From contig JAGLJD010000030.1 in assembly GCA_023142625.1 (NCBI GenBank), positions 1 through 9,747 of the forward strand: a DNA stretch of 9,747 nt. The letters are read 5' to 3'. This document shows positions 1 through 7,752 of this stretch, in pieces. Positions within the stretch are counted from its first letter, which is position 1, and the number at the start of each line of letters is the position of its first letter. Source of the DNA: Candidatus Parcubacteria bacterium (lineage in GTDB: Bacteria > Patescibacteriota > Patescibacteriia > JAACEG01). The notes under the pieces are model-generated. The model was not told the origin of the DNA. It was given only the letters and a program-made list of their open reading frames with translations, and ran no database searches. The position numbers and the translations under genes were made by a program.

Positions 1-1115
1 GAAACGATTGAAAGGCATATCGCTAAATCCAAAGCTGGCTCTGTGATTTTAATGCCGCCGACAATATTCAGATTTATATCCTGATTTATAAGATTTATAT
101 TAGCGCGGCGGATTAAGACAGTGGCTAAAATCTGCAAACGGTTGGCGTCAAAACCAAACGCCCTGCGTTGGGGATATCCAAAAATCGTTTTGCTCACAAG
201 CGCTTGCGTCTCAATTAAAAATGTTCTCGTCCCTTCTAAAATAGAGCTTATGGCCGTTCCCGGCGCGCCTTGTCCGCTATCTGACAAAAAAGCGCCTGCT
301 GGATTTTTAACTTCTTGCAGCCCTTTTGACGACATAGCAAATACGCCAAGCTCCGAAGTGGCGCCGAAACGATTTTTTTTAGCACGCAAAATCCTAAAAT
401 TATTCTTTTCTTCGCCTTCTAAATAAGCGACTGTGTCAACAAGATGTTCTAATGTCTTTGGTCCCGCGACCTGTCCGTCTTTTGTGATATGCCCGATAAT
501 AAAAATCGGGATATTAAATTTTTTCGCCGTATGCAACAGTTTGACAGTGGCAGCCCTGATCTGATTGATGCTGCCCGCCTCTGTTTCAAGTTCCATTGAT
601 GAAATAGTCTGAATTGAATCAATAATCGCTAAATTCGGCTTGACTTTTTCAATTGCCGCGCAAATTTTTTCCACTTCGGTTTCAGATGAAAATTTCATCT
701 CTGAATTTTTAATTTCTAATCTGTCTAAACGCATCTTAATCTGATGCGCGGATTCCTCGCCAGAAACATATAGAGTATTATTAATAACGGCTGCTATCTG
801 TAAAAGCAGAGTTGACTTTCCTATTCCCGGCTCGCCTCCGATTAAAACAACGCTTCCCGGCACGATTCCTCCGCCTAAAACGCGATCAAACTCTTCAATG
901 CCTGTTTTAACGCGCGCCAATTCTCCGCTTTTAATTGCGTTAAAATTAATGATATCCCCTGTTTCTATTTTAACTTCGCGCGCCTGATTTTTTTTATTGA
1001 AAATTTCAGCTTGTAAAGTTCCCCATTGTCCGCAATCAATACAGCGCCCCTGCCATTTTTGGCTTTGCGCTCCGCAATTGGAACAACTATAAATTGTTTC
1101 TGTTTTTATCGGCAT
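1..1115 (-). CDS. radA: DNA repair protein RadA (Sms), C-terminus cut by window edge
   Basis: RadA is a RecA-like ATPase that helps process branched recombination intermediates during DNA repair. The reading frame has no stop and leaves the window at base 1 after 371 codons; the family is usually about 450 residues, so roughly 80 C-terminal residues are missing. Visible parts: an N-terminal C4 zinc finger (C11-x2-C14 and C25-x2-C28), a Walker A loop GEPGIGKST at residues 94-102 with K100, a Walker B strand ending at D166 (AIIDSIQT), the family-specific KNRFG motif at 247-251, and the start of the Lon-like C-terminal domain (VVGGIKITEPALDLAI) near the edge. The start at 1115 is chosen because it places the zinc finger at the usual distance from the N-terminus. 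There is no Shine-Dalgarno sequence, and an intrinsic terminator lies only 13 bases upstream. The zinc finger, Walker and KNRFG motifs together exclude RecA and replicative helicase DnaB. Confidence 0.97.
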   Translation of the reverse strand, partial: MPIKTETIYSCSNCGAQSQKWQGRCIDCGQWGTLQAEIFNKKNQAREVKIETGDIINFNAIKSGELARVKTGIEEFDRVLGGGIVPGSVVLIGGEPGIGKSTLLLQIAAVINNTLYVSGEESAHQIKMRLDRLEIKNSEMKFSSETEVEKICAAIEKVKPNLAIIDSIQTISSMELETEAGSINQIRAATVKLLHTAKKFNIPIFIIGHITKDGQVAGPKTLEHLVDTVAYLEGEEKNNFRILRAKKNRFGATSELGVFAMSSKGLQEVKNPAGAFLSDSGQGAPGTAISSILEGTRTFLIETQALVSKTIFGYPQRRAFGFDANRLQILATVLIRRANINLINQDINLNIVGGIKITEPALDLAICLSIV

Positions 1116-1128
1116 AGGCAAATTTATT

Positions 1129-1158
1129 AAAAAAAACGGCGCGTCTGCGATGCGCCGC
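1129..1158 (-). terminator. Intrinsic (Rho-independent) terminator of the large surface-protein gene
   Basis: A 7-bp GC-rich stem (1137-1143 with 1151-1157, the innermost pair G-T) closes a 7-base loop. On the minus strand it is followed at once by eight T residues (1136-1129), the classic intrinsic terminator form. It begins about 60 bases past the stop codon of the 2096-residue gene and ends 13 bases before the radA start codon. A-rich sequence on the other flank could give weak activity on the plus strand, but no plus-strand gene needs it. Confidence 0.8.
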
Positions 1159-1217
1159 AAAAATTTTTAACTAAATAAAAAATTACAAATATAAAACATT
1201 TTTCTTATAAATTTATA

Positions 1218-4200
1218 CTATTCTTCTATAAGAAAAAATATCTCTTTTAATATATCGCCGTTCTCGCTTCTAATAACAGGATCAATGGATATCGCTGGAA
1301 AATCATCATCTGTTCCCTCGCCTCCGTCGTCTCGGCAATAGAACATATCAAAATAAGTTTCATTGCAAATTCCGGCAATATCGCAATCAGCTGTCGGATT
1401 ATTTAAAATCCAATCTTCCCATGGCCAATAAGATATGTCAGGCCAAGGATTCTCGCACATAAAAGTATTTATCGTCATCTTCTTTTTAGCGCTGCCATAA
1501 TCAATAACGCCGTTAGATACGGCTTTAATATCTAAAATCGCTTTGCCGTTTATCGGATTAGCTGTTAAAACAGCGTTTCCCAGCGCGGTTGAAATCTGAA
1601 AAATATCATCGCTGTCTATCTCTGTCCATGTCCAGTCAAAATCGTTCGGATTTAAAATATTGCCTGTGCTATCATCAACCGCGAAACTGTAAAACTGGTG
1701 CTGGTTTCCAGCAGCGCCTCCGTCTGAGTCGCGAATGCAATCATTCTTACCAGCGCATAAAAATATATCAGAACTCATATCTTCATAAATCAAGTTTGGT
1801 AACGGCGAATCTCCGACTTCTACATCAACTCTGATATAATCAATATCGCAAATTATATCGCCTGTTGTAAAATTCCAACTATAATCTCCGTCCATCGCGA
1901 TTCCATATTCGCTTAAAACGCCCTCGGCAACAGCATCTGTTAAGTCGGGGTCGCCTTTTATAATAACTCTATAAATAGTAGCTGGATTTAAATCTTCTTT
2001 TGGCGCGAAATATACTATTGTGCTGCTAGAATTTACAGTTAAACTCCCATCAATAGCGCACCAAACTTCCCCTGCAAAACTATATAAAGTTGAAGTGGAT
2101 GTATCTGTCGGACAAATTCCTTCAACCGTATATTCAGTGATTACTTCCATATTATCTTCGTTCTTTATGCTGTTTCCTTTCATCTCTTGGTCAAACTCCG
2201 CGCTAATTAAAACATTGCGGCAGACATCTATATTTCCGCCAACAGGCATTGTCGGTGGAATAACCACAGGGCGCGTACGGCAGCAAGTATCGTTTCCACA
2301 TAAAAGTGGCGCGGAGCAGTCAGCGTCCTGTTCGCATCCGCAGCACCAGCCGCGGCTGTTTCCAACGCAAGCGTCAATATTAGGGGTGCATTCTAATGGA
2401 GCAAAGCATTGATCATTATTCATGTCGCAACAGCAAAAACAATTATTATAATTAGGATCAACCCCGCCTGTCGGGCAAATCGCGCTGTCTTCCATGCATC
2501 CATATCCGATCATACAACTGCTAACGCCTTCTTGGCAGCAATTCCCTCCGCCTAAAATGCAAGGCACGCCAGGACCTGTCGGCTCAATAACAGTTATAAT
2601 TCCACTCCCTGTAATTCCATCTGCTTGCGCGTTTATGTTAGTTGTTCCTAATGAAATAGCGTCAACCTGCTGATACGGATCTATATCGCCATTAGGCAAT
2701 TCAATATCCTGTAAAGGAAATGCTAAATCGGCAATAAGTCCGTCATTGCTCCACCAGTTCCAATTATAATTTAACGGATTTATTGTTTGTCCGCTTGGAT
2801 CGCAACTGTCTGGCGAAGACCTTGCTATAGATTTATAATCAACAACATCGCCAATATAAGCCGAGGCGTTTGTCGGAATTACTTCGACTGAACTCAGCGC
2901 GCATAAAGCGTCAGCTCCGCTTTTTGTTTTAAATATCCACGAATAAGAATCGTTTCCGTTGGTTTCAATCGCGCCGTCGCCGCAAACAGCAAGCCCGCTT
3001 GATCCTTCATTTAAGCAAATATTTGAACAGCCATCGTTGTTTATTAAATTGCCGTCGTCGCAATCTTCGCCGATTCCTATATCTCTGTCTCCGCAAACAG
3101 AACTTTTAACGCCCTCGCTTAAACAAATGCTTGAACAGCCATCGCTTGAAATAATATTATTATCATCGCAATCCTCGCCTAATTCAATCGCTCCATTTCC
3201 GCAAACCGCTGTGCCTGTTGATCCTTCCTTAAGGCATTTATCAGAACATCCGTCGCCATTAGTCTGATTGCCATCGTCGCACGCTTCGCCGAATTCAAGA
3301 ATGCTATTTCCGCAAACCGCTGTGCCTGTTGATCCTTCGTATAAACATTCAGATGAACAGCCGTCGCCGGAATTAGTATTATTGTCATCGCAATTTTCAT
3401 AAATATCTAAACCTCCATTACCGCAAGTATTAGTAACCGATCCTGTGTTTAAACAATTAACACTACATCCAACGCTGTTAACTGGATAGCATTCCTGGCT
3501 CGGCTGCCCGCAATGGTCTGCGGCGCCATTCCAAAGGCAAGACGCGCCGCATAGCGCATCTCCGTCGCATTCTTCGCCAGAAGCCAAATTGCTATTTAAT
3601 TTTATTAAATAATCTCCTAACACAGATTTAACCCCGTTTTCGCCTGTCTTAATTACTGCTCTGTAATAATTATCCTGCGTAAAATTGCCAACCGCAGAAA
3701 AGGTTGCCACGGATTCTCCCGTAAAATTATTCCAGAGATAAAATGGATTTGTAATATTAATAACTGCCGTCAACGGATTAAAAGGGCAAGACGAATCGCC
3801 GCCGCAATCATAAATTCTTATGCTTCCGTTAGCGCCGTTAGTTAAAGTGGCGGAATTAACCTCGCCGTCAAAGCGCAAGCCCATTTCCGCGTTAATGCAG
3901 ACAGAATCGCATTCATACCAATGCTCAATAATGCTTAATCCTTGAAAATCAACTTTTAATAGCGCTTTTCCTGTCTTATTATCCGGCATTGCATTAGCTC
4001 TAATGTAAGTATTGCCGTTTCCAATAGCGCTAACTGTTTCGTTGGTTGTCGCGCTTCCAGATACTGTGGCGATTAACGGATCATCGCTGCTCCAATTCAT
4101 ACTCTGCCCTAAAACATTAATTATAATACAAGGATTATCTTTAGATATTAATGTCGCGATAAAATCCTGAGTGGCAGACTCCATAACTAATTTAGCGGGA

Positions 4201-7200
4201 TTAGGGTTAACAACAACTTCGCCTATCTCGCATTGAATAAGATCGTCGCGAGTTTTAAAATGCCAAACGAAATCGTCAATTAAAGGATTTCCAGCCGCAG
4301 TTGTTATCCCTCCGGCGCTTCCGATTAAAGTAATTTGATGCCAACTATTTTGATTTAACAGAACTGCCGGATGAAACTCAAAAGCTTCAATACCTATGCC
4401 AAAAGGATGATAAATAAATCCTCCTGCAATAGGAGCTCCGAGAATAATACAAGTTGAATCAGCGCATTCCTGAACTAAAACATTCGCGTTATTAACGGTT
4501 GCTTGACTTACAACTTCTGAAAAACTGGCGCCGATAGCCGCGTTTACGCATACATCATTTCCGCCCGCTCTGCCTATCCACGGCGTAGGGCTTGGCACTA
4601 CTGGGTCGTACGGAAATTCAGTATCGCATTCTTCTCTCATAAAGTAGTCGCCTGTCGTAAAACTCCATGTGTATGTTGAAAAATTAGCCGTCGGACAAGC
4701 GCCTACATAACAGGCTCCGTCTGGACAGCAAACCTGCGTTGCGGAATCAGGGCAATTGGCATTATTTCCCGCGCAATCTCCGATCTCAAAAGGGATAGAA
4801 TTAGAACTTCTGTTTCCGCTATTATCTAAAACATAAACAGGTCCGCTTTGCGCTTCTGTTGGAATTCCCGGAACCTGAGCGTTATTTATAAAAATGTCAG
4901 ACCAGCCGCCGATAGCGCCAGCGGAAATATTCGGAAAGGCAGGTGTTCCGTCGTAAAATTCAATGTCTCCCAATAATGCGCCAAAATGCTCTCCGTAAAT
5001 ATCAACCAGTGTGTTAATCGGTCCGAAAACAGGAGCTATTTTGCACATTCCCGGCAATAGCTCGCAACCAGCGCCGACAACGCATACATCAAAAAATTTT
5101 CCGTTGCTGTCTTCTGTTCCGATAGTTACTATGACATCTCCGTCAGCAGCGCCTGCTGGGACTTTTACAATAATGCTGTTAGCGCTCCAATAATCAACTC
5201 CGCATTCGGAAGGAAAACTAAAATCACCCGCAGTTCCGTTAAAAGTTACCGTATTTCCAGCGTGGCTATTTGTAAAACCGCTGCCGTAAATTGTCACATA
5301 CTGACCTTCTGGACCTCTGTTCGGCTCTATATAATCAATGCGCGGACCTGTCGGCGAATTCGTTACTCTAAAATTCAAATAATTTCCATAATCTCCTCCT
5401 GCTGAAACAGCTCTAAATCCGACATCTCCTGATTGTATGTTCGGAATTTGGCAATCTATTTCTAAATCAGGGTTGGGAACTGAATTTAAGCCAGCAATAT
5501 TACTGCTGTCATTTCCAAATTCAATAGTTGAACCGGCTAAAATATTCAATCCGTGTCCGCGAATACTCTCTTCATAAAAACCGCAATCACTACCCAAGCA
5601 AGCAGACCCAGCTTCAATATTTTCCACTTTGCAAAGACCTGGACGAACTGTTCCGTCGTCAAAAAAATCTGGAATTATTGTTCCGCGCGCGTCATTAGTA
5701 GCGTCGCTATATCCGCTGTCAGCCGTAACTTCTATTGGTCCATTCACTACGCCTATTGGAACAACTGCTATAATCTGTCTGTCTGTCCAAACGCTGATAC
5801 ATTGCGCGTTAACAGTATTTGCTAAATCCGCTGCTATTCCGTTGATCGTAATCTGAGAACTCGGACCGTAAGCGCCAAAATTTCTTCCCCAAATAGAAAC
5901 CAAATTTCCAGCGGTTCCGACAGGTATGCCGTGAGGGCTGCAACTATCTGAATCATTAGGAGTTATACAATCAATAATCGGTCCGTCTTGGCAAAGACAG
6001 CATATAGTTGTTCCGAGTGGATAACCTGCCGCTTCACACTCTACTGTTGATAAACCAAAATTTTGACAATCACAGATTCCTGAAGCGCATATACTGTCAT
6101 CGCAATTGCATAACGGATCGCCTATGTCAATATCGCAGGCAGATCCAACGCAAGCGGCGCAATCAACTCCTCCGCAATCAATTCCTATTTCATCGGCATT
6201 TAATATGCTGTCGCAGCAATGCGCCGCGCGCAGAGAAAAACTGCGAGTGTCATCGGTTGTATTACTGTCTAAATCAGCTGCTTCCGCAGTTAAAGAATAA
6301 ATTATTCCCGCGCTATATCCTAAAGCGACTGTCGGCTGCCATATAGCAGTTCCGCTTGGCAAAATCCATGGTAGAGGATTACCGCACAATCCAGGTCCTG
6401 GGCAAGGAATAATAACTGTCGGGGTGCCTCCTAAAAAAGCCAAACTGCCATTATTATCGCTGAATTCCACTTGGCTAACGCCAGAATCGTCTGTGGCTGA
6501 TGATCCCAAATTATTAGGCGTATTTAAACAGACTTGATTTTGGCTAATTAGATTTACTGTTGGCGGCTGGCAATCTACTAAATTGTTAGTGAAAAATTGC
6601 GGATGCTCATTAACAGCGATATTGTCCTGTAAAGTCAATCCTCCTGCTGACTGAACTCCGCCAGCGCCGATTATTACTTCTATGTCAATAGTAGAATTAT
6701 CGTCAAAACATCTGTCCGCTCCGCAAGGATTAGCAGTACAGGTTCCAGTTAATGGGCTAAACTCAACTATTTTGCCGCTAACCGTAAAATTGCCAACAAT
6801 TAAATTTAATGCTCCGCCAGCACATTGGGAATTTACTCCTGTCCCTTGAATAATTATAGAAGCCGCGTCAACAGAAGCAGGATCAACATTTTTGTTAAAA
6901 TATATTCTAATTACGGAATTCATCGGATTTGTTATTGTAAAAGGACAATTTTCGTCCGGAGGCTGGATAGAAGTTACTATAAAACTTTCTGCGCCAGGGC
7001 ATCCTGGACAAGTTAGCATTGGATCTGACTGCCAAGCGCAGACAAGCGGATTAATGGTATTTTGGCATCTTAAGCATCCGCCTGCGGCGCAAGTTCCTAA
7101 TTCAAGAATACAATCGCAGGGCGAACCAGCCATTCCTCCTCCGCCGCCAGTCGCTTCAGTTAAACTATTTAATATAAATTGTGTGATGGCAAAAGACGCT

Positions 7201-7508
7201 AAAATAATGAGAAGTCCTATAACAGCGCTGATTAAAACTCTCTTTGCTTTATTCACTTTCTCTGGAACTCCGCCTGAAGTCATCCATAAAAATCCGCCGT
7301 ATAAAATTAAAGTAATAGCTAAAACGCCTAAAAAACCGAGCATGGCATTGATTACCGCAAAAACCATTGACTTTAGTCCGCGTGTTCCCAATTCTAAAAT
7401 AGAAGAATATTCTAAGCCGTAAGTTTGGGCGGAAGCGGAAACAGCGATACTGAAAACCGCTAAAAACGCAATGGCGAATAAAATAAATTTTCGTTTTTTA
7501 AACATCAT
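1218..7508 (-). CDS. Giant surface protein: two-helix pilin-like (VirB2/TrbC-type) anchor with Ig-like, TIG and Cys-rich ectodomain
   Basis: An intact 2096-residue protein, probably a membrane-anchored adhesin or fibre; the exact function is not known. Residues 1-27 form a signal peptide with an ASA-Q cleavage site. Residues 47-75 and 90-113 are membrane helices joined by a Lys/Arg-rich loop (84-90), so the C-terminal mass should face outwards. The pattern LYGGFLWMTSGG plus a basic loop and a second helix resembles the T4SS pilin family of Patescibacteria. Then follow: a short Cys-rich stretch (131-171), Big_5-like domain (174-311), Ig-like domain (315-428), Cys-rich block (431-509), four TIG-like domains (about 511-615, 625-716, 721-806, 815-908), Cys cluster (912-938), and three Big_5 plus BIG2-like modules (about 946-1187, 1189-1642, 1745-2012). 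The second module carries a DUF4215-type array; 20 Cys lie between 1650 and 1743. Residues 2013-2096 form a distinct tail ending in ILKEIFFLIEE. Of two adjacent ATGs the first is chosen because it aligns with the paralogue's start. Domain names come from pattern recognition. Confidence 0.93.
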   Translation of the reverse strand: MMFKKRKFILFAIAFLAVFSIAVSASAQTYGLEYSSILELGTRGLKSMVFAVINAMLGFLGVLAITLILYGGFLWMTSGGVPEKVNKAKRVLISAVIGLLIILASFAITQFILNSLTEATGGGGGMAGSPCDCILELGTCAAGGCLRCQNTINPLVCAWQSDPMLTCPGCPGAESFIVTSIQPPDENCPFTITNPMNSVIRIYFNKNVDPASVDAASIIIQGTGVNSQCAGGALNLIVGNFTVSGKIVEFSPLTGTCTANPCGADRCFDDNSTIDIEVIIGAGGVQSAGGLTLQDNIAVNEHPQFFTNNLVDCQPPTVNLISQNQVCLNTPNNLGSSATDDSGVSQVEFSDNNGSLAFLGGTPTVIIPCPGPGLCGNPLPWILPSGTAIWQPTVALGYSAGIIYSLTAEAADLDSNTTDDTRSFSLRAAHCCDSILNADEIGIDCGGVDCAACVGSACDIDIGDPLCNCDDSICASGICDCQNFGLSTVECEAAGYPLGTTICCLCQDGPIIDCITPNDSDSCSPHGIPVGTAGNLVSIWGRNFGAYGPSSQITINGIAADLANTVNAQCISVWTDRQIIAVVPIGVVNGPIEVTADSGYSDATNDARGTIIPDFFDDGTVRPGLCKVENIEAGSACLGSDCGFYEESIRGHGLNILAGSTIEFGNDSSNIAGLNSVPNPDLEIDCQIPNIQSGDVGFRAVSAGGDYGNYLNFRVTNSPTGPRIDYIEPNRGPEGQYVTIYGSGFTNSHAGNTVTFNGTAGDFSFPSECGVDYWSANSIIVKVPAGAADGDVIVTIGTEDSNGKFFDVCVVGAGCELLPGMCKIAPVFGPINTLVDIYGEHFGALLGDIEFYDGTPAFPNISAGAIGGWSDIFINNAQVPGIPTEAQSGPVYVLDNSGNRSSNSIPFEIGDCAGNNANCPDSATQVCCPDGACYVGACPTANFSTYTWSFTTGDYFMREECDTEFPYDPVVPSPTPWIGRAGGNDVCVNAAIGASFSEVVSQATVNNANVLVQECADSTCIILGAPIAGGFIYHPFGIGIEAFEFHPAVLLNQNSWHQITLIGSAGGITTAAGNPLIDDFVWHFKTRDDLIQCEIGEVVVNPNPAKLVMESATQDFIATLISKDNPCIIINVLGQSMNWSSDDPLIATVSGSATTNETVSAIGNGNTYIRANAMPDNKTGKALLKVDFQGLSIIEHWYECDSVCINAEMGLRFDGEVNSATLTNGANGSIRIYDCGGDSSCPFNPLTAVINITNPFYLWNNFTGESVATFSAVGNFTQDNYYRAVIKTGENGVKSVLGDYLIKLNSNLASGEECDGDALCGASCLWNGAADHCGQPSQECYPVNSVGCSVNCLNTGSVTNTCGNGGLDIYENCDDNNTNSGDGCSSECLYEGSTGTAVCGNSILEFGEACDDGNQTNGDGCSDKCLKEGSTGTAVCGNGAIELGEDCDDNNIISSDGCSSICLSEGVKSSVCGDRDIGIGEDCDDGNLINNDGCSNICLNEGSSGLAVCGDGAIETNGNDSYSWIFKTKSGADALCALSSVEVIPTNASAYIGDVVDYKSIARSSPDSCDPSGQTINPLNYNWNWWSNDGLIADLAFPLQDIELPNGDIDPYQQVDAISLGTTNINAQADGITGSGIITVIEPTGPGVPCILGGGNCCQEGVSSCMIGYGCMEDSAICPTGGVDPNYNNCFCCCDMNNDQCFAPLECTPNIDACVGNSRGWCCGCEQDADCSAPLLCGNDTCCRTRPVVIPPTMPVGGNIDVCRNVLISAEFDQEMKGNSIKNEDNMEVITEYTVEGICPTDTSTSTLYSFAGEVWCAIDGSLTVNSSSTIVYFAPKEDLNPATIYRVIIKGDPDLTDAVAEGVLSEYGIAMDGDYSWNFTTGDIICDIDYIRVDVEVGDSPLPNLIYEDMSSDIFLCAGKNDCIRDSDGGAAGNQHQFYSFAVDDSTGNILNPNDFDWTWTEIDSDDIFQISTALGNAVLTANPINGKAILDIKAVSNGVIDYGSAKKKMTINTFMCENPWPDISYWPWEDWILNNPTADCDIAGICNETYFDMFYCRDDGGEGTDDDFPAISIDPVIRSENGDILKEIFFLIEE
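2280..2561 (-). other. Cys-rich module inside the giant surface protein (20 Cys in 94 residues)
   Basis: Residues 1650-1743 of the 2096-residue protein contain 20 cysteines, several in CC, CCC or CxxC-like clusters (for example FCCCD at 1691-1695 and WCCGC at 1721-1725). The block sits between a BIG2-like domain and the last Big_5-like domain. An even cysteine count in an exported region suggests disulfide cross-linking into a small knotted module rather than metal binding, but the sequence alone cannot separate these. I do not recognise the module as a named family. Confidence 0.6.
2961..3428 (-). repeat. Array of DUF4215-type Cys-rich repeats (period about 37 codons)
   Basis: Residues 1361-1516 of the giant protein hold four full repeats and a fifth half repeat of the form CGNG-x-(I/L)E-x-GE-x-CDDGN-x2-NGDGCS-x2-C-x3-EG. 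They start at about residues 1362, 1399, 1436, 1472 and 1509. Two degenerate versions precede them (GEECDGD at 1311-1317; a Cys-rich one at about 1336-1356). Four conserved Cys per unit and acidic CDDxN and GDGC motifs are typical of the DUF4215 / Myxococcus-type Cys-rich repeat family in exported proteins. At DNA level the junctions of the first three units are almost identical (3308-3338 and 3197-3227, 111 bases apart), which points to recent expansion by unequal recombination. Confidence 0.85.
4785..5978 (-). other. Block of four TIG/IPT-like domains in the giant surface protein
   Basis: Residues 511-908 contain four successive segments with the IPT/TIG Ig-like signature, in which a strand reading (V/L)xIxGxxFG follows a P-rich start and is followed by a TVxFNG-like strand and a VxVPxG strand. 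Clear examples are VSIWGRNFG (537-545), VTIYGSGF (738-745) with VTFNG (754-758) and VKVPAG (781-786), and VDIYGEHFG (835-843). The second copy (625-716) is the most diverged. TIG domains are common in bacterial adhesins and exported polysaccharide-binding proteins; here they most likely act as stalk or binding modules. Confidence 0.7.
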
Positions 7509-7555
7509 ATTTTAAAATTTGCAATTCTTTAATATTCAATTTTACTAACTTCAAC
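7509..7555 (-). promoter_or_regulatory. Conserved 5' leader of the giant gene, candidate promoter region
   Basis: This AT-rich stretch directly upstream of the start codon shares two exact blocks with the leader of the paralogous gene: 15 bases at 7512-7526 (matching 9430-9444) and 17 bases at 7535-7551 (matching 9479-9495). On the minus strand the second block reads AAGTTAGTAAAATTGAA, with TAAAAT as a possible -10 element; no convincing -35 box is placed at a standard distance. No Shine-Dalgarno sequence precedes the ATG. The conservation may reflect function or simply recent duplication. Confidence 0.3.
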
Positions 7556-7712
7556 CACATTCTGTCTTTGCGAGGAGTTGAATGAGCGCAGCGAATGAGA
7601 TGCGACGAAGCAATCTTATTACTGAGCGGACAAATCTATAATCATAATTCTTTCTGCTTAAGTAATGGGATTGCTTCGCTCCGTTGCACTCCGCTCGCAA
7701 AGACAGTATGTG
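7556..7712. repeat. Palindromic (MITE/REP-like) element, copy A
   Basis: A 157-base imperfect inverted repeat between the two surface-protein genes. The outer arms match closely (CACATTCTGTCTTTGCGAG at 7556-7574 with CTCGCAAAGACAGTATGTG at 7694-7712, one mismatch). The inner arms also match (GAAGCAATCTTATTACT at 7607-7623 with AGTAATGGGATTGCTTC at 7661-7677, two mismatches). The 37-base centre begins gagcggacaaatctataat, nearly as in copy B. It encodes nothing. The TTGCGAGG...GAAGCAATC core resembles a class of short palindromic repeats I recall from many bacterial genomes. Lying at the 3' end of the 556-residue gene, its RNA would fold into a long hairpin that might protect the transcript end. 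Confidence 0.85.
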
Positions 7713-7752
7713 AAAAAAATTTAGATTTATTTATAAAATTTTAAATTATTTA

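Noticed and set aside
121..426. A plus-strand 101-codon open frame
   Set aside because: It is antisense to radA, whose zinc finger, Walker and KNRFG motifs are all in the minus-strand frame.
2959..3400. Open frames on both strands with a repetitive product
   Set aside because: They are out-of-frame readings of the DUF4215-type array; the in-frame reading has the conserved Cys and GDGC motifs.
2961..3428. Regular spacing of about 111 bases as a CRISPR-like array
   Set aside because: The units are translated repeats in one open frame, and the period and unit divergence do not fit short identical repeats with unique spacers.
6892..7422. Plus-strand open frame of 176 codons
   Set aside because: It is a mirror of the hydrophobic anchor and early ectodomain of the giant gene; a similar antisense frame occurs at 9098-9337 opposite the paralogous anchor, as expected for a coding shadow.
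7713..7752. AT-rich region after the 556-residue gene as an intrinsic terminator
   Set aside because: The only self-complementary stretch is made of A and T (aaaatttt-like) and would be too weak; the palindromic element is a better candidate for transcript-end structure.
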